Below, piece by piece: positions 33,024-42,454 of a stretch of 64,000 bases of DNA. The DNA is from Nocardioides salarius. Its GTDB lineage: Bacteria; Actinomycetota; Actinomycetes; Propionibacteriales; Nocardioidaceae. A model generated the notes under the pieces. That model saw nothing but the letters and a program-made list of their open reading frames with translations, did no database searches and was not told where the DNA came from. The translations under genes and the position numbers were made by a program. Position 1 is the stretch's first letter; each line of letters starts with the position of its first letter. The stretch lies in NCBI RefSeq assembly GCF_016907435.1, contig NZ_JAFBBZ010000001.1, positions 372,001 through 436,000 of the forward strand, read 5' to 3'.

Positions 33024-35864
33024 CTACTTGTTCTTCTTGACCTTCTTCGCCTTGCGGACGACGAGGGTGGTGGTCTCCTCGGAGGCGGCCACGAGCTCGT
33101 CACCGGCGTAGCGGACGACCACGGTCTTCTCCCCCGCGCTGCCGAACGGCTCGGTCATCTTCAGCACGACCTTGCCGGCGGCGTTGAGCTCGCCGACGAG
33201 GTCCCGCTTGCCGGGCAGGTCGACGACGACCTCACCGGTCGGCGTGGCGCCGTCGGCGCTCACCTCGATCTTGAAGGTGGCGCGGTGCCGGTCGGCGCGC
33301 GGGCGCTTGGGGGCGACCTTCACGGCGATGTCGGCCTCGAGCAGCTCGGGCTCGTCGGCGACCAGGTCGAGGCCCAGCACGACCGGGTCGTGGTCGCTGG
33401 AGCGGAACGGGCCCGCCTCGTGGAAGTCGGTGCCGTGGTAGTTGAAGCGGCTGTACTCCATGGCCACCGACTCACCCGAGTTGATGTTCCAGATGTCGGT
33501 GCCGGTGGCCAGCTCGAGGGCCGCGTCGTTGGCCAGCACGTGGTCCAGCGAGCCGGAGAGACCGCTGAAGGAGTAGGACCACTCCTCGACCGGGGAGATC
33601 TCCTGAACGTTGGTGTAGCCACCCTCGTAGAGGACCTGCAGGGGGTCCTCCATCGAGTAGGAGTTGAAGTCACCCACGAGCAGCACGGCCTCGGTGCCGG
33701 TCTCGTCCTGGACAGTCGGCACCCAGGCCTCGAGCGCGGTCGCCTGGGCGACGCGGTCGGGGTTGGCGTTGCCCTGGCCGGTGCCGTCGTCGGTGCCGGA
33801 GCCCTTGGACTTGAAGTGGTTGACCACGAAGAGGAACTCCTCGCCGCCCTCCACGGGGGCGAAGACCTGGCCGATCGGCTCGCGGGCGTTGCCGAAGGCC
33901 TGGCCGCCGGCGCTCTGGTCACCCAGGGCCCGAGCCTCGCCGACACGCTCGACGACGGCCGGCTTGTAGATGATCGCGTTGGTGATCACGTCCTGCTCGC
34001 TCGCGGCGGGCAGCTCGCTCGAGGACGGGTTGGCCGCCCACGTGCCGGCACCGGCGTCGGCGTTCAGCGCCGCCACCAGCGACTCGGTCGCCTCGTCGAC
34101 GGCCTCTCCGAGAGCCGCCGAGTTCTCGATCTCCATCAGGCCAACGACGTCGGCGTCGAGGGCGTTGATCGCCGCGACGATCTTCTCCTGCTGGCGCTCG
34201 AGGTCCTCGGGGTCCCAGGCGCCGCGCTGGTCGCAACCGCCGCGCACGTTGTTGCCGTCGCCGTCACGGTCGTTGTACGACGTGCAGCCGCCGTCACCGA
34301 CGTTGTCGTCGTCGGCGTCGCCCAGCGTGGTGAAGTAGTTCAGCACGTTGAACGAGGCCACCGTGACGTCCGGGGTGCCGTCGGCCGCGACCTGGGCGGC
34401 GTCCGGGGCGTCGGTGCGGGTGTTCTCGAAGGTCGCCGGCGAGGTCGCCGGGAAGTCCTCGCCGTCCACGGACTCCAACGGCTGGAAGCGGTACGTCGGC
34501 GCGCTCGGCGAGCCGCCCTGGGTCAGGATGACGTCCTCGGTGAACTCGACCGCCGCCCCCACGCGCACCGGGTGCTCGTTGGAGACGTAGGCCGGGGTGA
34601 GCGAGCCGTTGCGGGTGTAGTCGGTGCTCGACCCGTCGTCCAGGGTGATGGCGCGCGCGTCGTTGTCGGCCTCGACGGCCTCGACGGCCGCCTCGTCCTG
34701 GGCGTCGACGACCTCGGTGGGCTGGATCAGCGGCTTGTCGCCCACCGCCAGGCCGACCTCGCCGTACTGGTTGGTCGAGTAGGTGTTGGTGACGGTGAAG
34801 TCGCCCTCGGGGCTGAAGAGCATGCCCTCGAGCGACTCCTTGGCCGCGTCGGTGGCCGGCCACTCGCCGGCGTACGCCGTCACGTCTCCGGCGGGCTCGG
34901 TGAGCTCGACGGTGCCGGTCTCGGAGGAGACGACCTGGGTCTGGCCGGCGTACTCGTCGACCTCGCCGGTGACCTCGACGTGGTCACCGGGCTCGACGGT
35001 GACGCTGCCGGAGCCCTGCGGGTAGTAGACGAACACCGCGTCGGAGGTGGCCGGGTCGTCGTCGCCCTGCGGGTCCTGCAGATAGAAGCCGTAGAGGTAC
35101 TGCGGCGCGGCGGTGACGACACCGGTGGTGATGACCGGGTCACCGTCGAGCGGCGAGGTCGCGCCGTCACCCTGGATCTCGGGGACCGAGACCTCGGTGG
35201 GCTCCGGCTCCGGCTCGGGCTCCTGGCCGCCGCTGTTCTGCGGGGCGGGCGCGCCGGTGGTGAACTCGGCGGCGTTGTCGTCGGCGTCGGGCGAGGTGCG
35301 AGCGGCCGAGGTGGTGTTGCTGAGGCTCGGAGTGGCCGCGGTCTCGTAGACCGCGGCGCTGCCGAAGCCGACCATGTCGACGAAGGCGGTGCTGCCGGCG
35401 ACGTCGCCGGAGCCCGGGACCTCGGCGGTGGTCAGCGCCTGCGTGCCGTTCACCAGGTAGACCTGGCCGTTCGAGCCCGACATGGCGATGGTGCCGGCGG
35501 CGTCCGGCGTGGGGAGCGCGGTCGTGCCGCCCGAGCCCTGCGCCTGCTGCACGAGGTAGTGGCCGTCCGCGGGCACCGACCCGCTCAGCTCGGTGACCTG
35601 CGCCGTCGTCCCGGTGGACGAGCGGTACTGCACCGACATGCCGTCGACGCTGATCGCGGCGTCGGTGGGGTTGTGCAGCTCGATGAAGTCGTGGGTGTAG
35701 GTGGCGCCGGAGTTGCCGCCGCCGCCGTAGACCTCGCTGATCACGAGACCGGTGCTGGCGGCGTGGGCCGGTGCCAGCGTCACGCCGGTCGCCAGGGCCG
35801 CGAGGCCCAGCGACCCGGCGAGGAGGGGGGCCAGCCGACGGCTGGCCCGGGTGGAGATGGGCAT
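33024..35864 (-). CDS. Secreted ExeM/NucH-family endonuclease
   Basis: This 946-residue extracellular DNase-like protein has a signal peptide at about 1-35 (ending APAHAAS). A lamin-tail domain follows (LVISEVYGGGGNSGATYTHDFIELHN, about 38-170), then an EPEPEPEP linker, an OB-like domain (about 230-330) and an endonuclease/exonuclease/phosphatase domain from about residue 500 (VASFNVLNYF, VGLMEIEN, VVNHFKSKG, LVGDFNSYSMEDP, SSDHDPVV catalytic blocks). The C-terminal Ig-like domain (about 840-940) ends in Lys-rich RKAKKVKKNK. A GGAAGG ribosome site precedes the ATG. It likely works with the neighbouring nucleotidase to use extracellular DNA. Confidence 0.93.
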   Translation of the reverse strand: MPISTRASRRLAPLLAGSLGLAALATGVTLAPAHAASTGLVISEVYGGGGNSGATYTHDFIELHNPTDAAISVDGMSVQYRSSTGTTAQVTELSGSVPADGHYLVQQAQGSGGTTALPTPDAAGTIAMSGSNGQVYLVNGTQALTTAEVPGSGDVAGSTAFVDMVGFGSAAVYETAATPSLSNTTSAARTSPDADDNAAEFTTGAPAPQNSGGQEPEPEPEPTEVSVPEIQGDGATSPLDGDPVITTGVVTAAPQYLYGFYLQDPQGDDDPATSDAVFVYYPQGSGSVTVEPGDHVEVTGEVDEYAGQTQVVSSETGTVELTEPAGDVTAYAGEWPATDAAKESLEGMLFSPEGDFTVTNTYSTNQYGEVGLAVGDKPLIQPTEVVDAQDEAAVEAVEADNDARAITLDDGSSTDYTRNGSLTPAYVSNEHPVRVGAAVEFTEDVILTQGGSPSAPTYRFQPLESVDGEDFPATSPATFENTRTDAPDAAQVAADGTPDVTVASFNVLNYFTTLGDADDDNVGDGGCTSYNDRDGDGNNVRGGCDQRGAWDPEDLERQQEKIVAAINALDADVVGLMEIENSAALGEAVDEATESLVAALNADAGAGTWAANPSSSELPAASEQDVITNAIIYKPAVVERVGEARALGDQSAGGQAFGNAREPIGQVFAPVEGGEEFLFVVNHFKSKGSGTDDGTGQGNANPDRVAQATALEAWVPTVQDETGTEAVLLVGDFNSYSMEDPLQVLYEGGYTNVQEISPVEEWSYSFSGLSGSLDHVLANDAALELATGTDIWNINSGESVAMEYSRFNYHGTDFHEAGPFRSSDHDPVVLGLDLVADEPELLEADIAVKVAPKRPRADRHRATFKIEVSADGATPTGEVVVDLPGKRDLVGELNAAGKVVLKMTEPFGSAGEKTVVVRYAGDELVAASEETTTLVVRKAKKVKKNK

Positions 35865-35905
35865 GGAGAAGCCTTCCGAGGAGGGAGGAGAACAACCGAG
35901 AGGTC

Positions 35906-35940
35906 GTCAGGCCCGCCGACGTGGGGTCGGCGGGCCTGAC
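35906..35940 (-). terminator. Terminator of the secreted 5'-nucleotidase gene
   Basis: A perfect 15-bp stem (35906-35920 with 35926-35940) with loop GTGGG, eight bases after the nucleotidase stop and 41 bases before the nuclease start. It separates the two genes into independent units. Confidence 0.8.
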
Positions 35941-35947
35941 GGGTGGA

Positions 35948-38221
35948 TCAGCGGACCTTGAAGCGCAGCGTCTTCGAGGCCTGGTCGGTGGTGTCGTCAC
36001 CCAGGTAGGTCACGACGACCTTCTTGCCGCCGGGGCGGCCGAAGGTCTTGGTGACCTTGATGACGACGCGCCCGTTGTCGTTGAGACGACCGGCGAAGGT
36101 CTGGCCGCCCGGGACACGGACACGAACCCGGCCCTCGGCTGCTTCCTCACCGACGCGGACGCGGGTGATGACCTTGATCTTCGTCTGGCGAGCAACAACC
36201 TTGCCCGGCTTGCGCTTCAGCGTCATGGCCGGCTCGGCCTTGAGCACCGGCAGGGTCGCGGTGACGCCCTGCTCGCTGGTGAGGGTGATCGAGTCACCGA
36301 TCAGCTCGACCGGCACGTCGACCACGATGCTGGCGGCCCGGTCGACGACCGGGAACGTACCGAGCTCCTCGCCGCCACCAGTGACGGTCACCGAGGAGTC
36401 CTCGGGCGACCCGAGGGAGGTGAGCCCGAGCTTGGTCACCTCGATCGTCTCGCTGGCCCCGCCGTTGACGCCGCTGTCGTCGGTGTCGACGAGCATCTGG
36501 CGCTGGTCGTGGTCGGGGCTGATCGGCGAGCTCTCGGCGATGTAGTCACGGAAGAGCTCGGCGTCGCTGATCCCCGAGTCGGTGACCTCGGCGTTGCGGA
36601 AGGCGCGGAAGTTGTCGTTGCCCTCGGCCAGGAAGTTGAAGGTCGCGACCGAGTACGTCGCCTGCGGGTCGACCTCCTCACCGTCGATCTTGAGAGACAG
36701 GATGTGCTCGCCGGTCGGGGCAGTCGGGTCGGCCACGACGTCGACGTTCTCCGAGGCACCCAGCGCCAGGTAGGGACGGCTGGGCGTCGGGTCCTCCGGC
36801 GACTCGGCGGTCTGCCACTGCTGGTCGAAGATGGTGATCAGGTCGGCGCCGCTGAGCTCGGCGGTGACGATGGTGTTGCCGAAGGGCAGCACCGAGTTCG
36901 CCTCGGCGAAGGTGACGACACCGTCGGTGTTCTGCGGGTTCTCCGCGGTGTTGCCGGCGTACAGGAAGTCCGCACGCAGCCCGCCGGGGTTGGTCAGGCC
37001 GATGTCGGGCTCGCCGAAGGGCAAACCGTCGAGAAGCGCCTGGGCAACCAGGTGCGACATGGCCGACTCCTCGGCGCGGTTGTCGCGCCCGCCGCCGGTC
37101 CACTCCCCGTCGACGTACGAGCCGCCGCCGAAGGCGGTGGTGATGTCGTCGGTGATCTCGCCGACCGGCTGGTTGCCGATCTCCTGGGAGAACTCGATGG
37201 CCGCGTCCGTGATCGTCTTGACCTCGGCGACCCGGGGGTAGGACAGGTCCTCCTCGGCGGCGCGGGCGACGTTCTGGCCGGCCGAAGCCGTGACGTCACC
37301 GCTCTCCGGGTCGACGCTGAGGTCGATCTGGCCGATGTTCTCGCCGTACGAACCGGTCTGCACGATCGGGCGCGTCGTGCCCGTCTCCCCAGGGACGGGA
37401 GCGTCCCAGGCGTACTGCTTGTGGGTGTGGCCGGTGAAGATGGCGTCGACCTCGGCGTCGGTGCTGTTGACGATCTCAGCGAAGGCTCCGCCGTTCGCGA
37501 CCTCCTCCTCCAGCGTGGAGCCGTCCGGGACACCAGCGCCGGCACCCTCGTGGTACTCAGCCACGATCACGTCAGCCTCGCCGTTGGCGTCGTCGCCGTC
37601 GGACAGCTGGGCAGCGACACGGTTGACGGCCTCGACCGGGTCACCGAAGTCGAGGCCGGCGACGCCGCTCGAGCTGACCAGGGTGGGGGTCTCCTGGGTG
37701 ACGGCGCCGATCACGCCCACCGTCACTCCGTTGACCTCGAAGGTGTCGTACTCGCGCAGGGCGGGTTCCTGGGTGCCCTCGGCATAGACGTTGGCGCCCA
37801 GGTAGCTCCAGTCGGCCAGGCCCGCCACGCGACCGGTCAGGTCGGCGAAGCCCTTGTCGAACTCGTGGTTGCCGACGGCGGAGGAGGCGAGCTCGAGGGC
37901 GTTGAGCACCTCGATGGTCGGCTCGTCGTCCTGCACGTTGGAGGCGAAGACCGACGCACCGATGTTGTCACCGGCCGAGAGGAACAAGGTGTTGGCCTCG
38001 CCCTTGTCGGCACGGATCTGCTCGATGGTCGTGGCGAACCTGGTGGTGTTGGCATCGATGCGACCGTGGAAGTCGTTGATGTTCAGCAGGGTGATCGACA
38101 CCGGGTCCGCGGCGTACGCCGCGGTGGTGGTGGTGAGGGTCAGGGCGCTGGCGGCGAGGCCCAGCCCCAGCCCGACGGCGAGGGGACGGGTGGCCCGTCC
38201 CGCCAGGGTGCGAGATGACAC
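35948..38221 (-). CDS. Secreted bifunctional UDP-sugar hydrolase/5'-nucleotidase
   Basis: This 757-residue protein has a signal peptide at about 1-38 (ending AAYAAD). A metallophosphatase domain follows, with NINDFHGR (Asp, His), SAGDNIG, VGNHEFDKG and FTGHTHKQY metal-binding blocks. The 5'-nucleotidase C-terminal domain has the substrate motifs LTNPGGLRADF and the NFLAEGNDNF stacking region. A C-terminal Ig-like domain is homologous to that of the neighbouring nuclease. The GTG at 38221 is preceded by an AAGGA ribosome site. It dephosphorylates nucleotides outside the cell. No cell-wall sorting signal is visible. Confidence 0.94.
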   Translation of the reverse strand: MSSRTLAGRATRPLAVGLGLGLAASALTLTTTTAAYAADPVSITLLNINDFHGRIDANTTRFATTIEQIRADKGEANTLFLSAGDNIGASVFASNVQDDEPTIEVLNALELASSAVGNHEFDKGFADLTGRVAGLADWSYLGANVYAEGTQEPALREYDTFEVNGVTVGVIGAVTQETPTLVSSSGVAGLDFGDPVEAVNRVAAQLSDGDDANGEADVIVAEYHEGAGAGVPDGSTLEEEVANGGAFAEIVNSTDAEVDAIFTGHTHKQYAWDAPVPGETGTTRPIVQTGSYGENIGQIDLSVDPESGDVTASAGQNVARAAEEDLSYPRVAEVKTITDAAIEFSQEIGNQPVGEITDDITTAFGGGSYVDGEWTGGGRDNRAEESAMSHLVAQALLDGLPFGEPDIGLTNPGGLRADFLYAGNTAENPQNTDGVVTFAEANSVLPFGNTIVTAELSGADLITIFDQQWQTAESPEDPTPSRPYLALGASENVDVVADPTAPTGEHILSLKIDGEEVDPQATYSVATFNFLAEGNDNFRAFRNAEVTDSGISDAELFRDYIAESSPISPDHDQRQMLVDTDDSGVNGGASETIEVTKLGLTSLGSPEDSSVTVTGGGEELGTFPVVDRAASIVVDVPVELIGDSITLTSEQGVTATLPVLKAEPAMTLKRKPGKVVARQTKIKVITRVRVGEEAAEGRVRVRVPGGQTFAGRLNDNGRVVIKVTKTFGRPGGKKVVVTYLGDDTTDQASKTLRFKVR

Positions 38222-38245
38222 GTGTGTGGGTCCTTACGGTTATCC

Positions 38246-38269
38246 GGATACGGCGAGCGCAACGTATCC
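38246..38269. promoter_or_regulatory. Inverted repeat in 5'-nucleotidase promoter
   Basis: GGATACG and CGTATCC are separated by ten bases. The right arm overlaps TACGTT on the minus strand, a possible -10 box. It is a candidate operator. Confidence 0.4.
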
Positions 38270-38307
38270 GTCGTGAGGGCCTCAAATGCTTCCGGCACGT
38301 GAACCTT

Positions 38308-38323
38308 GGATGTCCAGACATCC
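38308..38323. promoter_or_regulatory. Palindrome upstream of 5'-nucleotidase
   Basis: GGATGTC-CA-GACATCC is a perfect 7-2-7 dyad about 90 bases before the start. It is a candidate operator; nearby minus-strand GTTCAC is at most half a PhoP box. Confidence 0.4.
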
Positions 38324-38360
38324 CGAAAGCACAATCCGGTCAACCACTGCCACCGCGGGC

Positions 38361-38401
38361 GGCCACGACTCGGCAAGATCTCCCGTTGTCGGGTCGTGGC
38401 C
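38361..38401 (-). terminator. Hairpin after pgsA
   Basis: A 16-bp stem (38361-38376 with 38386-38401) with two non-Watson-Crick positions and a 9-base loop, 19 bases after the pgsA stop. It is a likely terminator of the ftsK-rodZ-like-rimO-pgsA operon. Confidence 0.55.
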
Positions 38402-38419
38402 GTTCGTGAAAGAGGGCTC

Positions 38420-39064
38420 TCAGCCCCGGGGGCCGCGCAGCGTGTGGCGCTGCCTCCACAGGTCGCGGAAGAACTCCCAGCCCGACCACAGGGTCAGCGC
38501 GACAGCCGCCGCCAGCAGCACCTGGGCGAGGTAGAAGAGCACCTCGCCGGGCACCTCGAGCACGTCGGGCAGGTCGGGGTCGCGCAGCGGCAGGGTCAGC
38601 CCGCCCAGCGCCAGCGCCTGCGCCGTGGTCTTCCACTTGCCCAGGTCCTTGGCGGCGATCACCACCCGCTTGGCGACCGAGAGGCGCATCAGGGTGACGC
38701 TCCACTCGCGCAGCAGCACCACGATCGTGACCCACCACCAGACGTCGCCCACGATGGCCAGGGCGATCAGGGCCATGCCGGTGATCGCCTTGTCGGCGAT
38801 GGGGTCGGCGATCTTGCCGAAGTCGGTGACCAGGTTGCGGGCCCGCGCGATGTCGCCGTCGATCTTGTCGGTGATCATGGCGAGCGCGAAGATCACGTAG
38901 GCCACGGTGCGCCAGGTCGCGGAGTCGCCGCCGTCGACCAGCAGCGCGGCGCCGAAGAACGGCACCATCACGATGCGCAGCGTCGTCAGCGCGTTGGGCA
39001 GGTTCCAGTTGCTCGGGCGCGTCGACTGCGCGGCGCCCGACCGCTCGCTGGTGGGCTCGGTCAT
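38420..39064 (-). CDS. pgsA: CDP-diacylglycerol-glycerol-3-phosphate 3-phosphatidyltransferase
   Basis: This 214-residue membrane enzyme makes phosphatidylglycerol phosphate. It has the CDP-alcohol phosphotransferase motif D-G-x2-A-R-x8-G-x3-D-x3-D ([20 protein letters not shown] then IADK). There are six predicted helices and a short Ser/Thr-rich N-terminus. The ATG at 39064 overlaps the rimO stop (ATGA). The order ftsK...pgsA followed elsewhere by cinA-clgR matches other actinobacteria; here cinA-clgR lies about 9 kb further on. The last helix and basic tail end in RGPRG. Confidence 0.95.
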   Translation of the reverse strand: MTEPTSERSGAAQSTRPSNWNLPNALTTLRIVMVPFFGAALLVDGGDSATWRTVAYVIFALAMITDKIDGDIARARNLVTDFGKIADPIADKAITGMALIALAIVGDVWWWVTIVVLLREWSVTLMRLSVAKRVVIAAKDLGKWKTTAQALALGGLTLPLRDPDLPDVLEVPGEVLFYLAQVLLAAAVALTLWSGWEFFRDLWRQRHTLRGPRG

Positions 39065-40545
39065 CGGATCTCCTCGGCGATCAGGTCGACGCCGTCGGTG
39101 CCGGTCACCATGGCCGGCACCAAGTCGCCGATGCGCAGCCCAGCGGACTCGGGCAGGTAGGTGGTGCCGTCGACCTCGGGGCCCTGGTGGGCCGCACGGC
39201 CGGAGGCCAGCGGGTCGCCGTCCTCGTCGAGCAGGGCCTCGACGAGCACCTCGACGCGCTCGCCGACGCGCTCCTCGGCGCGCTCGGAGTTGAGCTGCTC
39301 GACCAGGGCGGTGACGTGCTCGGTGCGCGCGCGCACCTCGTCCTCGTCGAGCTTGCCGTCGAGGCGGGCCGCCTCGGTGCCGTCCTCGTCGGAGTAGCCG
39401 AAGACCCCGGTGACGTCCATCCGCGCGGCGACCAGGAAGTCGCACAGCGTCTCGAGGTCGTCCTCGCTCTCGCCGGGGAAGCCGACGATGACGTTGGAGC
39501 GCACCCCGGCCAGCGGCGCGAACGAGCGGACCTGCTCGAGCAGGCCCAGGAAGCTCTCCGGGTCGCCGAAGCGGCGCATCCGGCGCAGCACGGCGTTGCT
39601 GGCGTGCTGGAAGGAGAGGTCGAAGTAGGGCACCACGCCGGGCGTCGTGGCGATCGCCTCGATCAGCCCCGGTCGGGTCTCGGCGGGCTGCAGGTAGGAG
39701 ACCCGCACCCGCTCCACACCCTCGATGGCGGCCAGCTCGGGCAGCATCGTCTCGAGCAGGCGCAGGTCGCCGAGGTCCTTGCCGTAGGACGTGGAGTTCT
39801 CCGAGACCAGGAACAGCTCGCGCACCCCCTGGGTGGCCAGCCACCGCCCCTCGGTCAGCACGTCGGCCGGCCGGCGCGAGACGAAGGAGCCCCGGAAGGC
39901 GGGGATCGCGCAGAACGAGCAGCGGCGGTCGCAGCCCGAGGCCAGCTTGAGCGGCGCCATCGGCCCCGAGTCGAGGCGTCGGCGTACGGCGCGCGGGCCG
40001 GTCGCGGGCCCGCCCTGGCCGACCGTGGTGACGTCGCCGTGGCCGGGCACGGCCAGCTCGGTCGCGGCCCGCTCGACCGGGCTGATCGGCAGCAGCCGGC
40101 GCCGGTCCTGGGGCGTGTGCGTCTCGTGGGTCTCCCCCGCCACGATCGAGCGCAGCCGCGCCGCGATCTCGGGGTAGTCGTCGAAGCCCAGCACGGCGTC
40201 GGCCTCGGGCAGCGACTCGGCCAGGTCCTTGCCGTAGCGCTCGGCCAGGCAGCCGACGGCCACGACCGCCTGCGCCTTGCCGCCGTGCTCGGTCTTGAGG
40301 TCGGCGGCCTGGAGCAGGGTGTCGACGGAGTCCTTCTTGGCGGCCTCGACGAAGCCGCAGGTGTTGACCACGACCGTGTCGGCCTCGGAGGCGTCGTCGA
40401 CGAGCCGGAACCCGCCGGCCTCGAGGCGGCCGGCGAGCTCCTCGGAGTCGACCTCGTTGCGCGCGCAGCCGAGGGTCACCATCGCCACCGACAGCAGGTC
40501 GGGGGCGGTGGTCTGGTCAGGGGCGGCGGGTGTCTGGGTGCTCAT
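39061..40545 (-). CDS. rimO: Ribosomal protein S12 methylthiotransferase RimO
   Basis: This 494-residue radical-SAM enzyme adds a methylthio group to an Asp of ribosomal protein S12. The N-terminal UPF0004 domain has three auxiliary-cluster cysteines ([27 protein letters not shown]). The radical-SAM motif is [11 protein letters not shown] (C-x3-C-x2-C) at about 225. A TRAM domain lies at the C-terminus. A variable insert of about 50 residues ([11 protein letters not shown] and following) precedes the radical-SAM motif. No strong ribosome site precedes the ATG. It is coupled to pgsA downstream. Confidence 0.95.
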   Translation of the reverse strand: MSTQTPAAPDQTTAPDLLSVAMVTLGCARNEVDSEELAGRLEAGGFRLVDDASEADTVVVNTCGFVEAAKKDSVDTLLQAADLKTEHGGKAQAVVAVGCLAERYGKDLAESLPEADAVLGFDDYPEIAARLRSIVAGETHETHTPQDRRRLLPISPVERAATELAVPGHGDVTTVGQGGPATGPRAVRRRLDSGPMAPLKLASGCDRRCSFCAIPAFRGSFVSRRPADVLTEGRWLATQGVRELFLVSENSTSYGKDLGDLRLLETMLPELAAIEGVERVRVSYLQPAETRPGLIEAIATTPGVVPYFDLSFQHASNAVLRRMRRFGDPESFLGLLEQVRSFAPLAGVRSNVIVGFPGESEDDLETLCDFLVAARMDVTGVFGYSDEDGTEAARLDGKLDEDEVRARTEHVTALVEQLNSERAEERVGERVEVLVEALLDEDGDPLASGRAAHQGPEVDGTTYLPESAGLRIGDLVPAMVTGTDGVDLIAEEIR

Positions 40546-40594
40546 GGCTGTCGTCGAGTATGGCCGCCCGGCACCCGGCCGCGCGAACCAGCGC

Positions 40595-42454
40595 TCACCG
40601 GTCGGCGACGAAGGTGTTCTGCGCCTCCTGGCCGGTGCTGCCCAGCGCGCCCTGCTCGACGCCGTCGACGCTGACCTCGAGCGAGCCGTCGCTGGACTGC
40701 ACGCGCACCGGCTGGGAGACCTTGGTCAGCACCTTGGTCTCGCCGAAGGCCAGCGAGCCCTTGTAGACCAGGTCGTTGGCACCGTCGCGGACCACGACCT
40801 CGGCACCGCCGCCGGCAGCCGTCAGCACCACCGGCACCGGCTCACCGGCGGTGGTGGACCCGGCCGTCGAGAGCTGCGGGACGGGGTCGCGCAGCTCGAC
40901 GGGGCTGTCGGTGATCAGCCGCGCGACCGACCAGGCCAGCACCAGCGCCATCACCGCGGCGATCAGCACCGACCAGTTCGGCCCGCCGCGGGTGGCGCGG
41001 ATGGCGCCGCCCGAGCCGAGCTCGGCCTCGAAGACGCGACGCGGGTTGATCGGGGCGTCGGCGTACCGCTCGTCGTAGTGGGCCAGCAGGGGCGTCACGT
41101 CGGTGCCCAGCACCCGCGCGAGGGTGCGCAGGTGGCCGCGGGCGTAGAAGTCGCCACCGCAGGGCGCGAAGTCGTCGACCTCGATCGACTCGATGACGTG
41201 CGGGCGGATGCGGGTGCGGTCGGCCAGCTGGTCGACGCTGAGCCCCAGCCGGGTGCGGGCAGCGGCCAGCTCGGGGCCGATGACCGGATCGGCGGCGGGC
41301 TCACCGAGGTCGTCGAGCACGATCGGCTCGACCGGCGAACCCTCGGTGGCGATCGGGCGGACCCGCTCGTCGCGCTGGCTCCACTGCACGGTGTCCTCGA
41401 CCAGCGACACGCTGCCGGGGCGGCGCAGCTCGCGGGCCTCGGGCAGCCGCACGGCGGTGTCGGAGCCCTCCGAGTCGTGGGTGTCGAGGCGCAGCGCGTT
41501 GGCGCCGAAGACCTGGGTCTGGTCCTGGTCGGGGCGCGCCAGGCTCACGTCGCTGCGGATCTCGGCGCGCACGGCCGTGACCGGGTCGCGCAGCGCCGCC
41601 GGGGTGGCGCTGGCGTACGACGCCGCCGGCTCCAGCACCGGCCGGGCCTCCCCCGCCGACGCGCCGCCGGGGCGGAACCGGTCGGGCAGCCCGGAGGCGA
41701 CACGGCCGATCGCCTGGGCCAGCAGCGGGCGCGGGTCGGGCAGGCGGTGCGCGGCGGGCTCGGTGGTCTCGTCGGTGCCGGTGCCGGTGTCGGTGACGGT
41801 GTCGGCACCGGTGTGGAGCACCGGGTCCGGCTGGACCTCGGGCTGGATCTCGGGCTGGTCGGCGAGCGGCGCCTCAGCCTCCAGGTCGCCCCGGGCCGCC
41901 GCCCACTCCTCCTCGTCGACGTACTCGTAGCCCTCGATGTGGACGACCTCGGTGGCGCCGTCGGCCAGCTCGTCGAGCGCCGCGACCAGGTCGGAGCCCT
42001 CGGGCACCCCGGTCACGGTGGTGGCCAGGGCCAGCGGCACGCTGCGCGGCTCGTCCTCGCCCGCCAGCACGTCGAGCGAGCCGTCGCGCCAGAAGCGCCG
42101 GCGCGCGAGCACCTCGACCGCGTCGATGTCGCTCCAGGGCAGGCCGTGCCAGCTGCGGCCGCGCCGCAGCCGCACCCCGTGCTCGTCGGCGACGAAGAGC
42201 GGCGCCCGGCTGTCGGCCAGCGTCGCGAGGTGCACCGCGGCGATCGCGCCCACCAGGGTGAGCAGCGCCCAGTCGAGGGCGCTGCCGCCCCCGGCGACGC
42301 GCACGACGTACGCCGCCGCCACCAGGGTGGCCACGACGCCGAGCCCGGCCGCGACACGCACGTCACGGCGCACCTCGACGGTGCGGTGCTCGGCCTCGGC
42401 CTGGATCTCGGTCTGGGTCTCGGTCATGGTCGGGTCCATCTGGTCCTCGCTCAC
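40595..42454 (-). CDS. RodZ-like protein with N-terminal membrane/PH-like domain fusion
   Basis: This 619-residue protein has two N-terminal membrane helices (about 33-52 and 61-79), then a short PH-like domain (about 85-175; [29 protein letters not shown]). A low-complexity acidic linker follows to about 390. A RodZ-type HTH comes next (about 392-455; [31 protein letters not shown]), then one membrane helix (494-513) and a DUF4115-like beta domain (538-610). RodZ links MreB to the wall machinery in rods. The ATG at 42454 overlaps the ftsK stop (ATGA). The fused N-terminal part is not in ordinary RodZ. Confidence 0.85.
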   Translation of the reverse strand: MSEDQMDPTMTETQTEIQAEAEHRTVEVRRDVRVAAGLGVVATLVAAAYVVRVAGGGSALDWALLTLVGAIAAVHLATLADSRAPLFVADEHGVRLRRGRSWHGLPWSDIDAVEVLARRRFWRDGSLDVLAGEDEPRSVPLALATTVTGVPEGSDLVAALDELADGATEVVHIEGYEYVDEEEWAAARGDLEAEAPLADQPEIQPEVQPDPVLHTGADTVTDTGTGTDETTEPAAHRLPDPRPLLAQAIGRVASGLPDRFRPGGASAGEARPVLEPAASYASATPAALRDPVTAVRAEIRSDVSLARPDQDQTQVFGANALRLDTHDSEGSDTAVRLPEARELRRPGSVSLVEDTVQWSQRDERVRPIATEGSPVEPIVLDDLGEPAADPVIGPELAAARTRLGLSVDQLADRTRIRPHVIESIEVDDFAPCGGDFYARGHLRTLARVLGTDVTPLLAHYDERYADAPINPRRVFEAELGSGGAIRATRGGPNWSVLIAAVMALVLAWSVARLITDSPVELRDPVPQLSTAGSTTAGEPVPVVLTAAGGGAEVVVRDGANDLVYKGSLAFGETKVLTKVSQPVRVQSSDGSLEVSVDGVEQGALGSTGQEAQNTFVADR

